Positions 18,057 through 27,066 are shown, counted from the first letter of the stretch. The stretch is 31,272 bases of DNA from Chara braunii (GCA_003427395.1 BFEA01000311.1:1472970-1504241), one strand, 5' to 3'. Notes: generated by a model from the letters alone, not told the origin. Numbers and translations: made by a program.

Positions 18057-18174
18057 GGGCCTCGCCCCACTACTCTCGGCGGCAAGAAAGACAAAAATAT
18101 GGCGGTCCCTCTCCCCATGTTCTAGGGGAGATTCACTCTCATTTATACATTTTGTGAGTAGTGGAGTGAGGCCC
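18057..18174. mobile_element. F3 MITE-like element, compact copy
   Basis: 118 bp. The left end is GGGCCTCGCCCCACTACTC and the right end GAGTAGTGGAGTGAGGCCC, an inverted pair over 19 bp with two differences. The inner words ATGTTCTAGGGGAGATTCAC and TCTCATTTATACATTTTGTG match the repeated blocks of the larger element at 947-1467. Flanks GTA and ATA give no clean target duplication. Confidence 0.7.
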
Positions 18175-18363
18175 ATAAAAGCATAATACGGGTAGCGTTT
18201 TGTGGTTGAAAAAAAAAAAAAAATTACTGCCGTGAACGAGGGGTACGGATCAAGAAAGATGCCCTACGCGTGGATCTTGATCTTTTTTTTTTTTCTTTTG
18301 GATCTCGATCTCACCACCTCGTCCCCTTTTTGTGGTTCCGAGTTACGTAATTCGAACTCGTGA
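18175..18363. other. Spacer with A-run and T-run
   Basis: Contains an A-run (about 18210-18223), a GATCTTGATC phrase beside a T-run (about 18284-18298) and GGATCTCGATCTC. No gene is seen. It is the flank of the older minus-strand LINE's poly(T) end. Confidence 0.35.
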
Positions 18364-18443
18364 TTTTTTTTATTTTTTATTTTTTATTTTTTATTTTTAT
18401 TTTTTTAATCATCATCTGGATTATCGCATAAAACAGAAGAGGC
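18364..18443 (-). mobile_element. 3' end of an older minus-strand LINE, cut off by the younger LINE
   Basis: On the plus strand this is a TTTTTA-rich poly(T) tract (18364-18407) followed by AATCATCATCTGGATTATCG and AAAACAGAAGAGGC. The sequence continues at 27067, beyond the inserted LINE, with CGGGGACCTCACAATTCAAC, the complement of a LINE 3' tail. The poly(T), short unique segment and tail phrase appear in the same order as in the tail-only insert at 16907-16994. Rejoining the two sides therefore gives a normal minus-strand LINE 3' end. Confidence 0.65.
18430..18443. repeat. Left target-site duplication of the LINE
   Basis: AAAACAGAAGAGGC (18430-18443) recurs exactly at 27053-27066, directly after the LINE poly(A). 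The next base differs on the two sides (G versus C). The leading A residues are ambiguous on the right because they merge with the tail; without them 10 bp remain. Confidence 0.75.
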
Positions 18444-19174
18444 GAACGACATCAGACTCATTTTGCGATGCGCTAAATTAGCGCTAATTTCCGCACGCGG
18501 ATTAGCGCTAATTTACCGCGCGTGCTGCTTCGATGAGAGATGAGGTGGGCGAAGTTATTCTGAATTCTAGCTGCTTCGTTGATTGGAGGAAGAGTGGTGA
18601 TTAATGTGTCAGCACGCGAAAGTACAAGACGAACGTGCATTGGACATGGGGAGATAACCTCTGGTTAGTAGAGTATAGGTCACTGATGTGCTGCCTATAC
18701 CCTACGAAGAAGAGGAAAAGCAGGAGTTATGAGTTGACGGAGGAGTGTATGAAAACGATGTGGCCTCAAAGGTTTCCCCGGTGGTAAGAGAGAAATGAAG
18801 GTAGAAGCACAGCAAGTAAGGGGATGAAGGACTCTACGATGTCGGAGGTATAAGACGACAAAATTTTCCACTCCCTCCTCTCCTTTTTCCTCTTTTGCTG
18901 CTTCTTAGCTTTCCTCTCTTCCACTCTCGGGGATATGGGCATAAAATTACCAGAAACATTTCCCTATTTAAGGAGGCCTCGTGTTTTTTTTTTTTTTTTT
19001 TTTGCTATGTAAGTATAAGATAATAGACAGCTGATTAGTGTCTCGCTGGTGGTTTTCTGGTATTTAACGTCTTTTCGTTGTTTTGATTGGGGGATATTTT
19101 TGGCCTATTAATTTTGACCGTTTCCAGTTCCAGTATCGGCTGGTTTTATTTATTATTGAGCTGTAACGAGGGGG
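18444..19174 (+). promoter_or_regulatory. LINE 5' leader, presumed internal promoter region
   Basis: 731 bp between the left target duplication and the ORF1 ATG. Near the start are two copies of TTAGCGCTAATTT (about 18477-18490 and 18501-18514) flanked by CGCACGCGG and CCGCGCGTG, which would form GC-rich hairpins. A T-run lies at about 18984-19003. LINE leaders generally carry the element's own promoter; that function is inferred from position, and no core promoter motif is identified here. Confidence 0.5.
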
Positions 19175-20710
19175 ATGGGCGATCCGAATGAGTCTGGCCG
19201 ATCAGGGCAAGACCCTGGCCCTTTGACCAGGGAAGAAAAAGACAGGATGAAAATCATACTCTCGGATTGCTACCACGAGGGCATCCTCCCGGATGATCTG
19301 TCTCCCGAAAGTGTGGAAATCGGGGAAGACTATGTGAAAGTGGTAGTCAACCCTGATTTCTACAAAGTCCAAGAGGAATGGCTGTATGAAAATGCGGTTT
19401 CGGTCTTCTTTGGAAAGGACTCCAAATCCCTCCCCGTCAAAGTTAAGATTAGATTGATAGGTCTTTATGAAAACGGGTGGGCGAAGAGTGGTGCAGTCCA
19501 GGCCCCTCCGAAAAGGGGTATATTTCATAACGAAGGGCACAACCTCATTACATACGTTGCTTCGGCCAAAGAAATTGCCACCTGGATGTTGAGGAAAAAA
19601 GAGGACAAAATTATCCTTGATAACAAAGAATTCCAGATTTCCTTTCGTCCTTGGATGAATGAGCAGGAACTTTTCGAGTGGCACGAGGCACTGCGGTACA
19701 ATTTTTTTTGGATTCGTTGCAAGTATATTCCGGTGGCGGCCTTGCCTTACCTTACCTCAGCGGTTAGGAAGGCCTTTGGGGATATTAAGAAAAAACACGA
19801 GACATTTGCAGAAAGGAAATCTCCGGAATTAGTAAACATCAGGTTTGATTTGGACCCAGCTGCCCGGGTGCGATATAAACCGTACCTGGTTATTGATATG
19901 AAGAAAGGGGGCTTTGTAGAGATTGAAGTTGTGCATGCTCAGACCCCCTGGTGTCGAGCATGCCGTCAACACTTCCACACCGAGGAAGATGAGGCTTGCC
20001 CCCTGAAACAAGCGCAGAAAGGGCCAAGCGAGCCTGCAGACCCGAAATCGGGACTCCAGAATCCGAGTTTAGAAAAAGGGCCCGTTTCGTCTGAAGATCC
20101 CAAGGGGAAGGAAGGATCAGAGAAAGATCCCAAGGGGAAGGAAGGATCAGAGAAAGGAAGTGGAGAGAATGGGAAGCAGTCGGAGAAGGATCAAGGGACA
20201 GAAGGGACGGATGGGCAGGGCCCCTTGAATGATCAGGAGCCAGGGCAGGATAAGGATCAAGGACATCAAGACCTTTCAACTCAGGCGGAGGGAGGGGAGT
20301 TGGTTGAGGAACAGGGGAGGAAGGGGGAGAAGGGAAGGACTATTGGGGACCGAGAAAAAACAGATTCCCGGATTGGAAATAATAGGAAGGAAGGTGGATG
20401 GAGTGAAGATGAGGTGAACGATGGGGACAGGATGGAGGTTGAGGGTACTGATGATGGGGAAAAGATGATTTATAACCCCCCTCCCCCTCCTGCTCCTCCC
20501 CACGCCCTGTCCCTGTTCCCCCCCAAGGTAAAAAAAAGGGAACTCGTAAGAACGGGGGTAAAAAGAAACGTCGTATGGTCTATAGGAAAAAACAGAAATC
20601 AAATCCGCTATGCTCGGATGGCCCACCAGTTAATCAGAATAGTCAGTCAATGGATGAGGAAAAGAGACCATCGGAAATTCCAGTTGACGAGAAGGGGGAA
20701 AAGTTGTTGA
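19175..20710 (+). CDS. LINE ORF1, first part (nucleic-acid-binding protein)
   Basis: 511 codons from ATG 19175. ORF1 proteins of LINEs bind the element RNA and form the ribonucleoprotein with ORF2p. Residues about 20-250 look globular (alternating hydrophobic segments, several Trp and Tyr). C260, C263, H268 and C275 form a zinc-knuckle-like CX2CX4HX6C, two residues longer at the last gap than the usual CX4C. Residues about 285-420 are acidic and disordered with a tandem DPKGKEGSEK pair (20096-20155). After Pro-rich PPPPPAPPHALSLF the frame passes a C7 and an A8 run (20518-20524, 20530-20537). From there the zero frame loses sense and stops at 20708-20710, while the -1 frame continues as a Lys/Arg-rich linker and long ORF. 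The last 60 or so residues of this frame are thus probably not native unless frameshifting is partial. Confidence 0.75.
   Translation: MGDPNESGRSGQDPGPLTREEKDRMKIILSDCYHEGILPDDLSPESVEIGEDYVKVVVNPDFYKVQEEWLYENAVSVFFGKDSKSLPVKVKIRLIGLYENGWAKSGAVQAPPKRGIFHNEGHNLITYVASAKEIATWMLRKKEDKIILDNKEFQISFRPWMNEQELFEWHEALRYNFFWIRCKYIPVAALPYLTSAVRKAFGDIKKKHETFAERKSPELVNIRFDLDPAARVRYKPYLVIDMKKGGFVEIEVVHAQTPWCRACRQHFHTEEDEACPLKQAQKGPSEPADPKSGLQNPSLEKGPVSSEDPKGKEGSEKDPKGKEGSEKGSGENGKQSEKDQGTEGTDGQGPLNDQEPGQDKDQGHQDLSTQAEGGELVEEQGRKGEKGRTIGDREKTDSRIGNNRKEGGWSEDEVNDGDRMEVEGTDDGEKMIYNPPPPPAPPHALSLFPPKVKKRELVRTGVKRNVVWSIGKNRNQIRYARMAHQLIRIVSQWMRKRDHRKFQLTRRGKSC
20518..20537 (+). promoter_or_regulatory. Two in-frame slippery heptamers (candidate -1 frameshift site)
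   Basis: In the ORF1 zero frame the DNA reads C CCC CCC (20518-20524) and, 5 bp later, A AAA AAA (20530-20536). Both fit the X XXY YYZ phase for -1 slippage. A -1 shift at either enters the frame of 20524-21639, which immediately encodes a basic GKKKGTRK / GGKKKRRM linker and stays open for about 370 codons. A G-rich stretch follows at 20554-20558. The alternative is a 1-bp loss in a homopolymer in this copy. Confidence 0.45.
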
Positions 20711-21639
20711 ACGACACTGGGGCTGGGACAGGGGATGAAGATAATGAGAACAGACTGACAGGTCAGCAGGTGGACCTAACCGCGGAGGCGGCAGAGACCC
20801 TAGAAGTCGCTGCTACCGACGAGGGGGTCAAAAATCTGCAAAAGGCCACAGGAGGAGAAGACAACGAACACGGTCTGACAGGACAGCAGGCGGTCCCAGA
20901 CATTGAGGAGGCGGATGCTTCAGAGGTCGTTGTTTCTGGTGCCCAGGGGCTGATGATAAAGGACAATTTAATACAAGAGAAGGGTAAAAACAAGACCTCT
21001 CCAGCTCCTACCTCCTCTCCCACTGCAGGTGCCTCCCTCGCTAAAGACCAAGGTGAGACGGAGCACACGGAAACATCAGCAGATTCTCCTACAGCAGTCG
21101 CTACCTTGGTAAAAATGGGTTCACACAGTTCAGGTCAGTGGAGAGAAAATGTTTTGTATGATATTGATAACGTTACCCCTGAAGAAAATGGAAAAGTACT
21201 CAGGGGCCTGAAGGTACCCCCACTGGCTAGGGAAGGATCCCCCTCCGTACCCCTCACTTTCTCAGGTGCCTTACAGGCATACCTAGAAAGTGATGAGGAG
21301 GAGGGATGTAACGGAGATGATGATCTGGAACGGGACCAGGACTTAGATCCTGATCCCGACCAGGAATTTTTCTCGCCCACAGGGGGACTGACTGACCAAT
21401 CGGAGGGGTGTGCTTCTGCCGATAAAGAACCCCTCACTGCTGGTCTCTTTTCGACCCCGGATAAGGGTATAAACTGTGGTTACCTTCAAGAATCGCCCTC
21501 TCAGCCACAGGCACAACTACCCATCCACCTCTCCTCTGCAAAAAGACCTCGACTGGAGGGGTTAAACTTTAAAATGGGAGGACGAGAAGATGAAACATGG
21601 GGGCCTCTCACAGAAGAAATCGCACGCAGCTCACCTTAG
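20524..21639 (+). CDS. LINE ORF1, second part in the -1 frame
   Basis: Read from the slippery region, this frame starts with a Lys/Arg-rich linker. The first ATG is at 20575, in the phrase RRMVYRKKQK. It continues as an acidic, Ser/Thr/Glu/Asp-rich and probably disordered region to TAG 21637-21639. Two related segments, DEDNENRLTGQQVDLTAEAA and GEDNEHGLTGQQAVPDIEEA, show an internal duplication (about 20737-20790 and 20857-20912). The basic linker resembles a nuclear localisation or RNA-binding patch. I take it as the continuation of ORF1 and not a separate gene, because it has no independent start context and follows on from the Pro-rich zero-frame segment. Confidence 0.55.
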   Translation, partial: QGKKKGTRKNGGKKKRRMVYRKKQKSNPLCSDGPPVNQNSQSMDEEKRPSEIPVDEKGEKLLNDTGAGTGDEDNENRLTGQQVDLTAEAAETLEVAATDEGVKNLQKATGGEDNEHGLTGQQAVPDIEEADASEVVVSGAQGLMIKDNLIQEKGKNKTSPAPTSSPTAGASLAKDQGETEHTETSADSPTAVATLVKMGSHSSGQWRENVLYDIDNVTPEENGKVLRGLKVPPLAREGSPSVPLTFSGALQAYLESDEEEGCNGDDDLERDQDLDPDPDQEFFSPTGGLTDQSEGCASADKEPLTAGLFSTPDKGINCGYLQESPSQPQAQLPIHLSSAKRPRLEGLNFKMGGREDETWGPLTEEIARSSP

Positions 21640-21699
21640 AAGACGGGAAGGGGGCTCACTACGAAAACAGCACGCAGATCCTTGTCACTGGCAGCCCCC

Positions 21700-22362
21700 A
21701 TGCGCACTATCAAGAGAACAGATAATGTTTTCGGCCCACTGTCAGATTATATGGTCCCCATAATCTGTACTCACGATGGAATGACCCCCAGATTTTTTAC
21801 GCTGCAGGGCAAGGATGAAGCCCTCTCTATTCCGGTGCTTCTACTGAAAAGTGCATCCCTTCCCTCCCCAGTGCTAGCCTGCAATTTAATAAAACTTCAA
21901 ATTCTGCAGAGCCTGGGGGAGGTGATGTTACTGCCCGAGCCAAAGATGGCCCGTCACATAGTGGATAACCCTGAAGGAGGGAAATACAGACTCCTTATAG
22001 GGTTCTTTGAGTTGTCACAAGTAACGGAGAACAAACAACAATGGCAAGATCTGAGAATCCACTGGTTGGAACTGGCCTGTTTAGCCACCTCCACTTCGGC
22101 CCAGCTACCTAGTATCAAGTTAATCTCTTCTCTCACTGCTGTAGTGGTGGCTGACTGGCTGGTCCATGCGGATAACAATGAAGTGCTACTGACTGACTCC
22201 TTTGCTAGCATGCTTCGCAAAAGAAGGAAAAATAGGACTCTTTCTTTTGAGGGAGGGGAGTCGGTACAGGCCCACTTAGGGTCACCTACTACGGAAGAGG
22301 AAGTACCAGGCCCTATCCAAACCACTCTGGGTCCAGGTGGCAAGGATGGTGCTACCCAATAG
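21700..22362 (+). CDS. LINE ORF1 C-terminal region or separate small ORF, unrecognised domain
   Basis: Same frame as the preceding part but after its TAG; the first ATG is at 21700. The product looks globular rather than disordered, with hydrophobic segments such as SIPVLLLKSASLPSPVLACN, LLIGFFELSQ and LISSLTAVVVADWLVHADNN, then a basic RKRRKNR patch near the end. I do not recognise a family. It ends at TAG 22360-22362, overlapping the ORF2 start (ATG 22346) by 17 bp. It may be the native ORF1 C-terminus, cut off here by a nonsense codon, or a distinct ORF. ORF2 translation by termination and reinitiation at the overlap is conceivable. Confidence 0.5.
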   Translation: MRTIKRTDNVFGPLSDYMVPIICTHDGMTPRFFTLQGKDEALSIPVLLLKSASLPSPVLACNLIKLQILQSLGEVMLLPEPKMARHIVDNPEGGKYRLLIGFFELSQVTENKQQWQDLRIHWLELACLATSTSAQLPSIKLISSLTAVVVADWLVHADNNEVLLTDSFASMLRKRRKNRTLSFEGGESVQAHLGSPTTEEEVPGPIQTTLGPGGKDGATQ

Positions 22363-25300
22363 AATCAGAATTGCCACCTGGAACGTACGTGGATTGGGGG
22401 ATCATAATAATACATTTAAAAGACAAAGATTGTCGGCCTGAGCTCACTCCCAGCAACTCCAGATAATCTGCCTACAAGAGACAAAGATTAATGAAGAGAA
22501 AATGGCAGATATTCGGAATTGGTGCCCTGGCCCCCAACTTTGGTCCCCTGCAGATGGGACCAAAGGCGGAGTGGCAATACTTCTTGATAGAAACTTGGAT
22601 GTGGTAATGATAGACAGTTGTACGGATACCGATGGCCGATGGGCCTGGGTTAAATTGGGAGTAGCAGATGAGGACTGGGCTATCATGACTATTTATGCCC
22701 CGGTAGATTACTCTGCTAGAATCAATTTTTTTGCAGACTTACCGCGGTACTTGCCTGATACGGAAAATCTGATAATCGCAGGGGATTGGAACTGCATCTT
22801 AAACCCAGGTCTTGACTCACCAAACGTTGCCACAATTCGCACTGACACCCTCCTCTTGAGTGCTTTAATGGAATCCCAGGCCCTGAGTGATGTTTTCAGA
22901 GTACTTAATCCAGACATCTCCGGGTATACTTGGTTTGGCCCTCGCCCAGCGCCTAGAGCTCCCCAGCCTAAAAGAAGATTAGATTTTCTGTTGGCTAGAG
23001 GGGACCCCTGGGACAGGTGTATGTGGTCGGAGAGGGGGACAATAAATATATCAGATCATTACCCAGTCTGGATGGAGGTCCTTTCTAGAGAATTTGTGGT
23101 TCAACACAAACCTCCTTTTAGACTGAACACTAAAATACTTAAAGACCCGGGGATACCTCTCTGGGTAAGGGACCATATGACAGCCTGGGACCTAGCAAAA
23201 GACCTGTTTTCTAATTATGAGGACTGGGTGGAGGTGGGCCTAGGTATCCTCCAATCGGCTATGATTGAGTTTTCCAGAATGAAAGCAGCAGCCCGTACCT
23301 GGAAAGAAAAACAACTCACACAAACAATAGAAGTAGCTGAGAGGAATATGGATGGCGACCCCTTTGAGGAATATTATTGGTCAATAAAAAGGAAGAATGC
23401 CTTGGAAGAATTGGAAGCCCTGGAAATCAAGAAGCAAGCGGATTGGCTAGATTGGCTCAAAATAAGGGGCATTTGCGGCTTAGATCGCATCACAAAGGAG
23501 ACCTTTAGAACACTAATCTTGCGTCAAGCAAAACCTGTCATGAGGGAACTCGAACACTCCTTTGAATTGAACGTTCCTATAGCTACAGACACACAAGACC
23601 TTTGCTCCTATGCAATGCAATACTTCCAAGACATTGTTTCTACGAGAAGACCGTATGACGATTTTGATTCTGACTTAACTGAGGGGTCGGATTTTTGGAA
23701 CAATACAGTTAGTAGTATTACTATGCAGGCTAGTCAGGAATTAGATGCTCCCATTAGCAAAGAAGAAGTGCTGCAGGCCGCACGCCAAATGGCCAAGGGT
23801 AAATGTCCGGGGCCCGACGGCCTCCCAATAGAATTCTTTCTTTCTGCTTGGGAGGTGTTTGGTCAATTCTTTGCTGATATATTTAATGAAGCACGGGCCT
23901 CCGGGACCCTTCCTAAAGGATTGGTGCAAGGAATGATTTCTCTTTTGTATAAAAAAGGGGACAAAAGAGAAATCAGAAACTGGTGCCCGATTTCTGTGCT
24001 GAATGTATCTTATAAGCTACTAGCAAAAGTATTGGCTCTGAGGTTGGCCTCTCTTCTTCCCCAACTGATTGGTTGGGAACAGGGTGCATTTGTTAAAGGC
24101 CGGTCCATATTCGATAATATTTTGGCAACAATTCACGCCCTGGAAATAACAGGCCAGGAAAAACGCAAGGTAGCCATCCTCATGCTTGATACGGAAAAAG
24201 CTTACGATAAGGTGGGATGGGCCTTTGTCAATACGTCCTTAATCAAGATGGGATTCAGACCCCAGTTTCGCAAATGGATAAAGGCAATGTATGCAAAGGC
24301 TACGGCTAGGGTCCTAGTAAACGGGAAACAATCTGACGAATTCCCACTGACACGTTCCTTACGGCAAGGGTGCCCCTTGGCCCCCCTTATTTTCGTGATT
24401 CAACTGGAGACCCTCCTGAACAATATAAGGAATAATTCCCAAATAGAGGGTCTCCGCCTATCCCCCTCTTTCCAATGGAAGGGTGGGGCGATAGCAGACG
24501 ATCTTACTGTGGCCTGTAGAAACATACCCAGTAGCCTTAATGAACTCCGTAGAGTGATAGCTGATTATTGTTTTTTTATCGGAGGCCTCCATAAATTGGT
24601 ATAAGTCTGCTTACTTTTTACCCCCCCCCCTCGAGCTTTGTGTGGATTGGGGACTCCGTCGGGTTCCGGCCAATGCTGCTGACAGGTTTTTGGGCGTCCA
24701 AGTGTCTTTGTCTGACTGTTCCCGGGTACAAGACAACATCTTGGCAGACAAGGTAACAGCAAGGATTGCAGGATGGGAACGGAAGACCCATCTTTCCCTC
24801 TTCGGGCGGGCTTTGGTACTTTCATCATCGGCCTTCTCCCTTTTGTGGTCTCCGTTGTGTGTCCATTACTTGGGGGATGAGGCCTATAAACAGATTAAAA
24901 GAGCAGCAGGCAGATATTTGTGGAAGCCAGGGGCCACAGAGGACCAAGGTTTCATATCCAAGGTTGCCTGGGAAGTAGTAGCTACCCTGAGGAAGAAAGG
25001 CGGTCTGGGGCTTTTGGATCCCAGGCAACAGAATGTTGCCCTGTTGGCCAAATGGCCCATTCAAGCAATGTTAGCGGCGGAAGCAAAGATCTGGATGCAC
25101 ATGGCAGAGTATATACTTGGAAAGGAGTGGAACCTCAGGGACCACGCAAAAGTATGGCTATGTGTACTACTGCCCTCCTTTAGTAATCGAAGACTGAAGT
25201 CTCAGATTTGGAAAAAGATCCTGGGGGCTTGGAACAAGATTAGTCCCAACAAGTGGCAGGCCCCTACCACGAAAGAAGAAGTGTTCAACCAAGTGTTGTT

Positions 25301-26582
25301 TGATAACCCTTCTATTCTGCAGATGGATGGCACCCCCTTTTCGGCAGCAGAAACAGCAGGAAATTTTGGCTCGGCCTGGATCAAAAGGAGCGTGATCCAA
25401 GTGCGAGACATTTGGGACAGCAATAAGCAGACGTGGATGTCAGCCACGCAGCTCCATCGCAAACTCCCACGACTTCATGGAGTAACAGAGCACTTGGAGA
25501 GGTTAATACAGGCCATGCCACGCCACTGGCATGCGCTGCTACAGACTGAGGCGGAGAACGCAGAAGGCACTTGGCTCCGATCAACTGAAGACCCCAACCG
25601 AATCTATAAGATTCTTGGTCCGGATCTGATATTGGGAGTGAGAGCTCAGAAGTGGCGTCTTTCGGATCCGTCCAGGGAAGGAGGGCAGCTGATGCTGGAG
25701 GAGGAAGACATGCACTTGGAAGACTCTAAAAAGCTGGCGGAGGTACGTGTACTCGTTCAGAAAACAGGACCCAACAAGCAAATGGTGACATTGGGCAGAG
25801 ATGCGGCGGCATACAAAGTAGAGCCCCTGTTGGTAGGGTGGGAGTCACAGGACCCGGCTGCGTCTTTCAGCCCATTGCTTCAGTACCATACGAAACTTGG
25901 AGTGCAGATTCAGCAAGCACATCTGAAGAAGACTCCAGAGATATTGGCAGTTACTCGAGCTCGGAGCCACTCAGTAGAAGGCATCACTGAGCCAGAATTG
26001 CGACGATTTTGGAAAGGACTCACAATAACTCCAGTTCAGAAACATGCAAGTATAATGTGGCTACAATCTTTAATGGTAACTGCCACGACAATCTGGTTAT
26101 CTACTAAGGGGATGGATATTTCTACTACTTGTCAGCGATGTGACTGGGGATGGGAAGATATGGCCCATCTCTGGATCTTATGCCCCTTAGCAGACGAACT
26201 TTTAATGTGGTGGAAAAGACATTGGCACCACATATCTGGGGGCGCCTTTGATTGGTCAGACGGTTGGATGTTAACTGGACTCCTCCCTCGAGGGCAGACG
26301 TATGCTTCGGACCTTGGCTATATAGCCCTCGCCTGCAGAGGAGTAATTATGGATACCATTTGGGCAGCTCGAAATGCAAAAGTTTTTCAGGGAGCAACAA
26401 TCCCTATCTGCCAACAACAGAACCTCATAAAGAAAAGCATCAGGCTGATAATGAGAGGGGATTGGAAGAGGAAAAACTTCATTTGGTTCCAGAGAACGTG
26501 GGCCAGAGGGAACAGGTTAGTCACAATCAATCAGGAAGGAAGAATGGTCATCTGCAAATGGCTGTCAGACACGCATGACTGA
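22346..26582 (+). pseudogene. LINE ORF2: APE endonuclease, reverse transcriptase, zinc finger (two lesions)
   Basis: ORF2p nicks target DNA and copies the element RNA from the nick. ATG 22346 gives an APE-type endonuclease with TWNVRGL, LQETK, IIAGDWN and SDHYPV. The RT follows with GKCPGPDG, NWCPIS (usually NWRPIS), LDTEKAYDK, RQGCPLAP and IADD at 24491-24502, where most families have F or Y before ADD. A C-terminal CX2CX7HX4C finger starts at CQRCDWGWED (about 26130). Two lesions are visible: TGA 22439-22441 at codon 32, between LSA and AHS, and a frame change near 24590, after which the downstream frame resumes with INWYKSAYFL and runs open to 26582. Everything else is intact, so the copy is young. 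Size and layout fit plant L1-like ORF2. Confidence 0.85.
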
Positions 26583-27027
26583 AACATGAATTACAAGGAC
26601 CTTTTGTGGTTGAGTCTTCTCTGGGTCGGGATTTTGATTAAAAGCTGTGGTTGATGTGGCCTGTCCCTGGGTCTGGGTAGTGGTAGCTGTCGTCAGTAGT
26701 TTGTAGACAGCCATTGGTGGTACTAAGAGGATCTGGTCTCAGCCCAGGATAGGAGATAATTGGGACTCGAGTGAGAGGTTAAAAGCAATATAGACTGCTA
26801 ATGGCTGAAGGTTAAGAGAGTATACTAGTCCGGATATGTTTTGATCAGCCATTTCCTTTTTTGCTGTGCTTCAAGGTATATCTTTTTGAGGAGTTTTCCT
26901 TTTGGTCATGGGACGCTGGACCCGGTTTCCAGCAAATTTTCTGGTGACTATTCCGGGTAGAATTGTGAGGTCCCCGGCCTCGACCACCAAGATGTTTTAC
27001 CTTTGAAATATTAAGTGCAATCTTCTC
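26583..27027 (+). other. LINE 3' UTR
   Basis: 445 bp between the ORF2 stop and the poly(A). The last 75 bp contain CCGGGTAGAATTGTGAGGTC then CCCGGCCTC (26953-26981), the tail phrase shared with the older minus-strand LINE (27067-27090, complement) and the tail-only insert (16907-16994). Shared 3' tails are what ORF2p of stringent LINEs recognises; here that role is inferred from conservation among three insertions. Confidence 0.65.
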
Positions 27028-27056
27028 AAAAAAAAAAAAAAAAAAAAAAAAAAAAA
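27028..27056 (+). repeat. LINE poly(A) tail
   Basis: 29 uninterrupted A residues directly before the right target-site duplication. Its length and purity suggest a fairly recent insertion. Confidence 0.9.
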
Positions 27057-27066
27057 CAGAAGAGGC
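27053..27066. repeat. Right target-site duplication of the LINE
   Basis: AAAACAGAAGAGGC, identical to 18430-18443. The first four A residues cannot be told apart from the tail. Confidence 0.75.

Larger units (their letters stand above)
18444..27056 (+). mobile_element. Near full-length LINE (non-LTR retrotransposon), L1-like
   Basis: About 8.6 kb, bounded by a 14-bp target-site duplication and ending in 29 A residues (27028-27056). Order: 5' leader (18444-19174), ORF1 with zinc-knuckle-like motif, an internal -1 frame change and an extra C-terminal region (19175-22362), then ORF2 with APE endonuclease, reverse transcriptase and CX2CX7HX4C zinc finger (22346-26582), and a 3' UTR (26583-27027). 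The EN plus RT plus C-terminal zinc-binding layout is that of plant L1-like elements. ORF2 has one nonsense codon and one frameshift, so this copy is probably not autonomous. It is inserted in opposite orientation into an older LINE tail. Confidence 0.88.

Noticed and set aside
19202-19684. 160-codon minus-strand ORF opposite LINE ORF1
   Set aside because: It is a shadow of ORF1, with no motif or start context of its own.
24565-25781. Minus-strand ORFs of 66-87 codons opposite ORF2
   Set aside because: Shadows of the LINE ORF2 frame; no domains.
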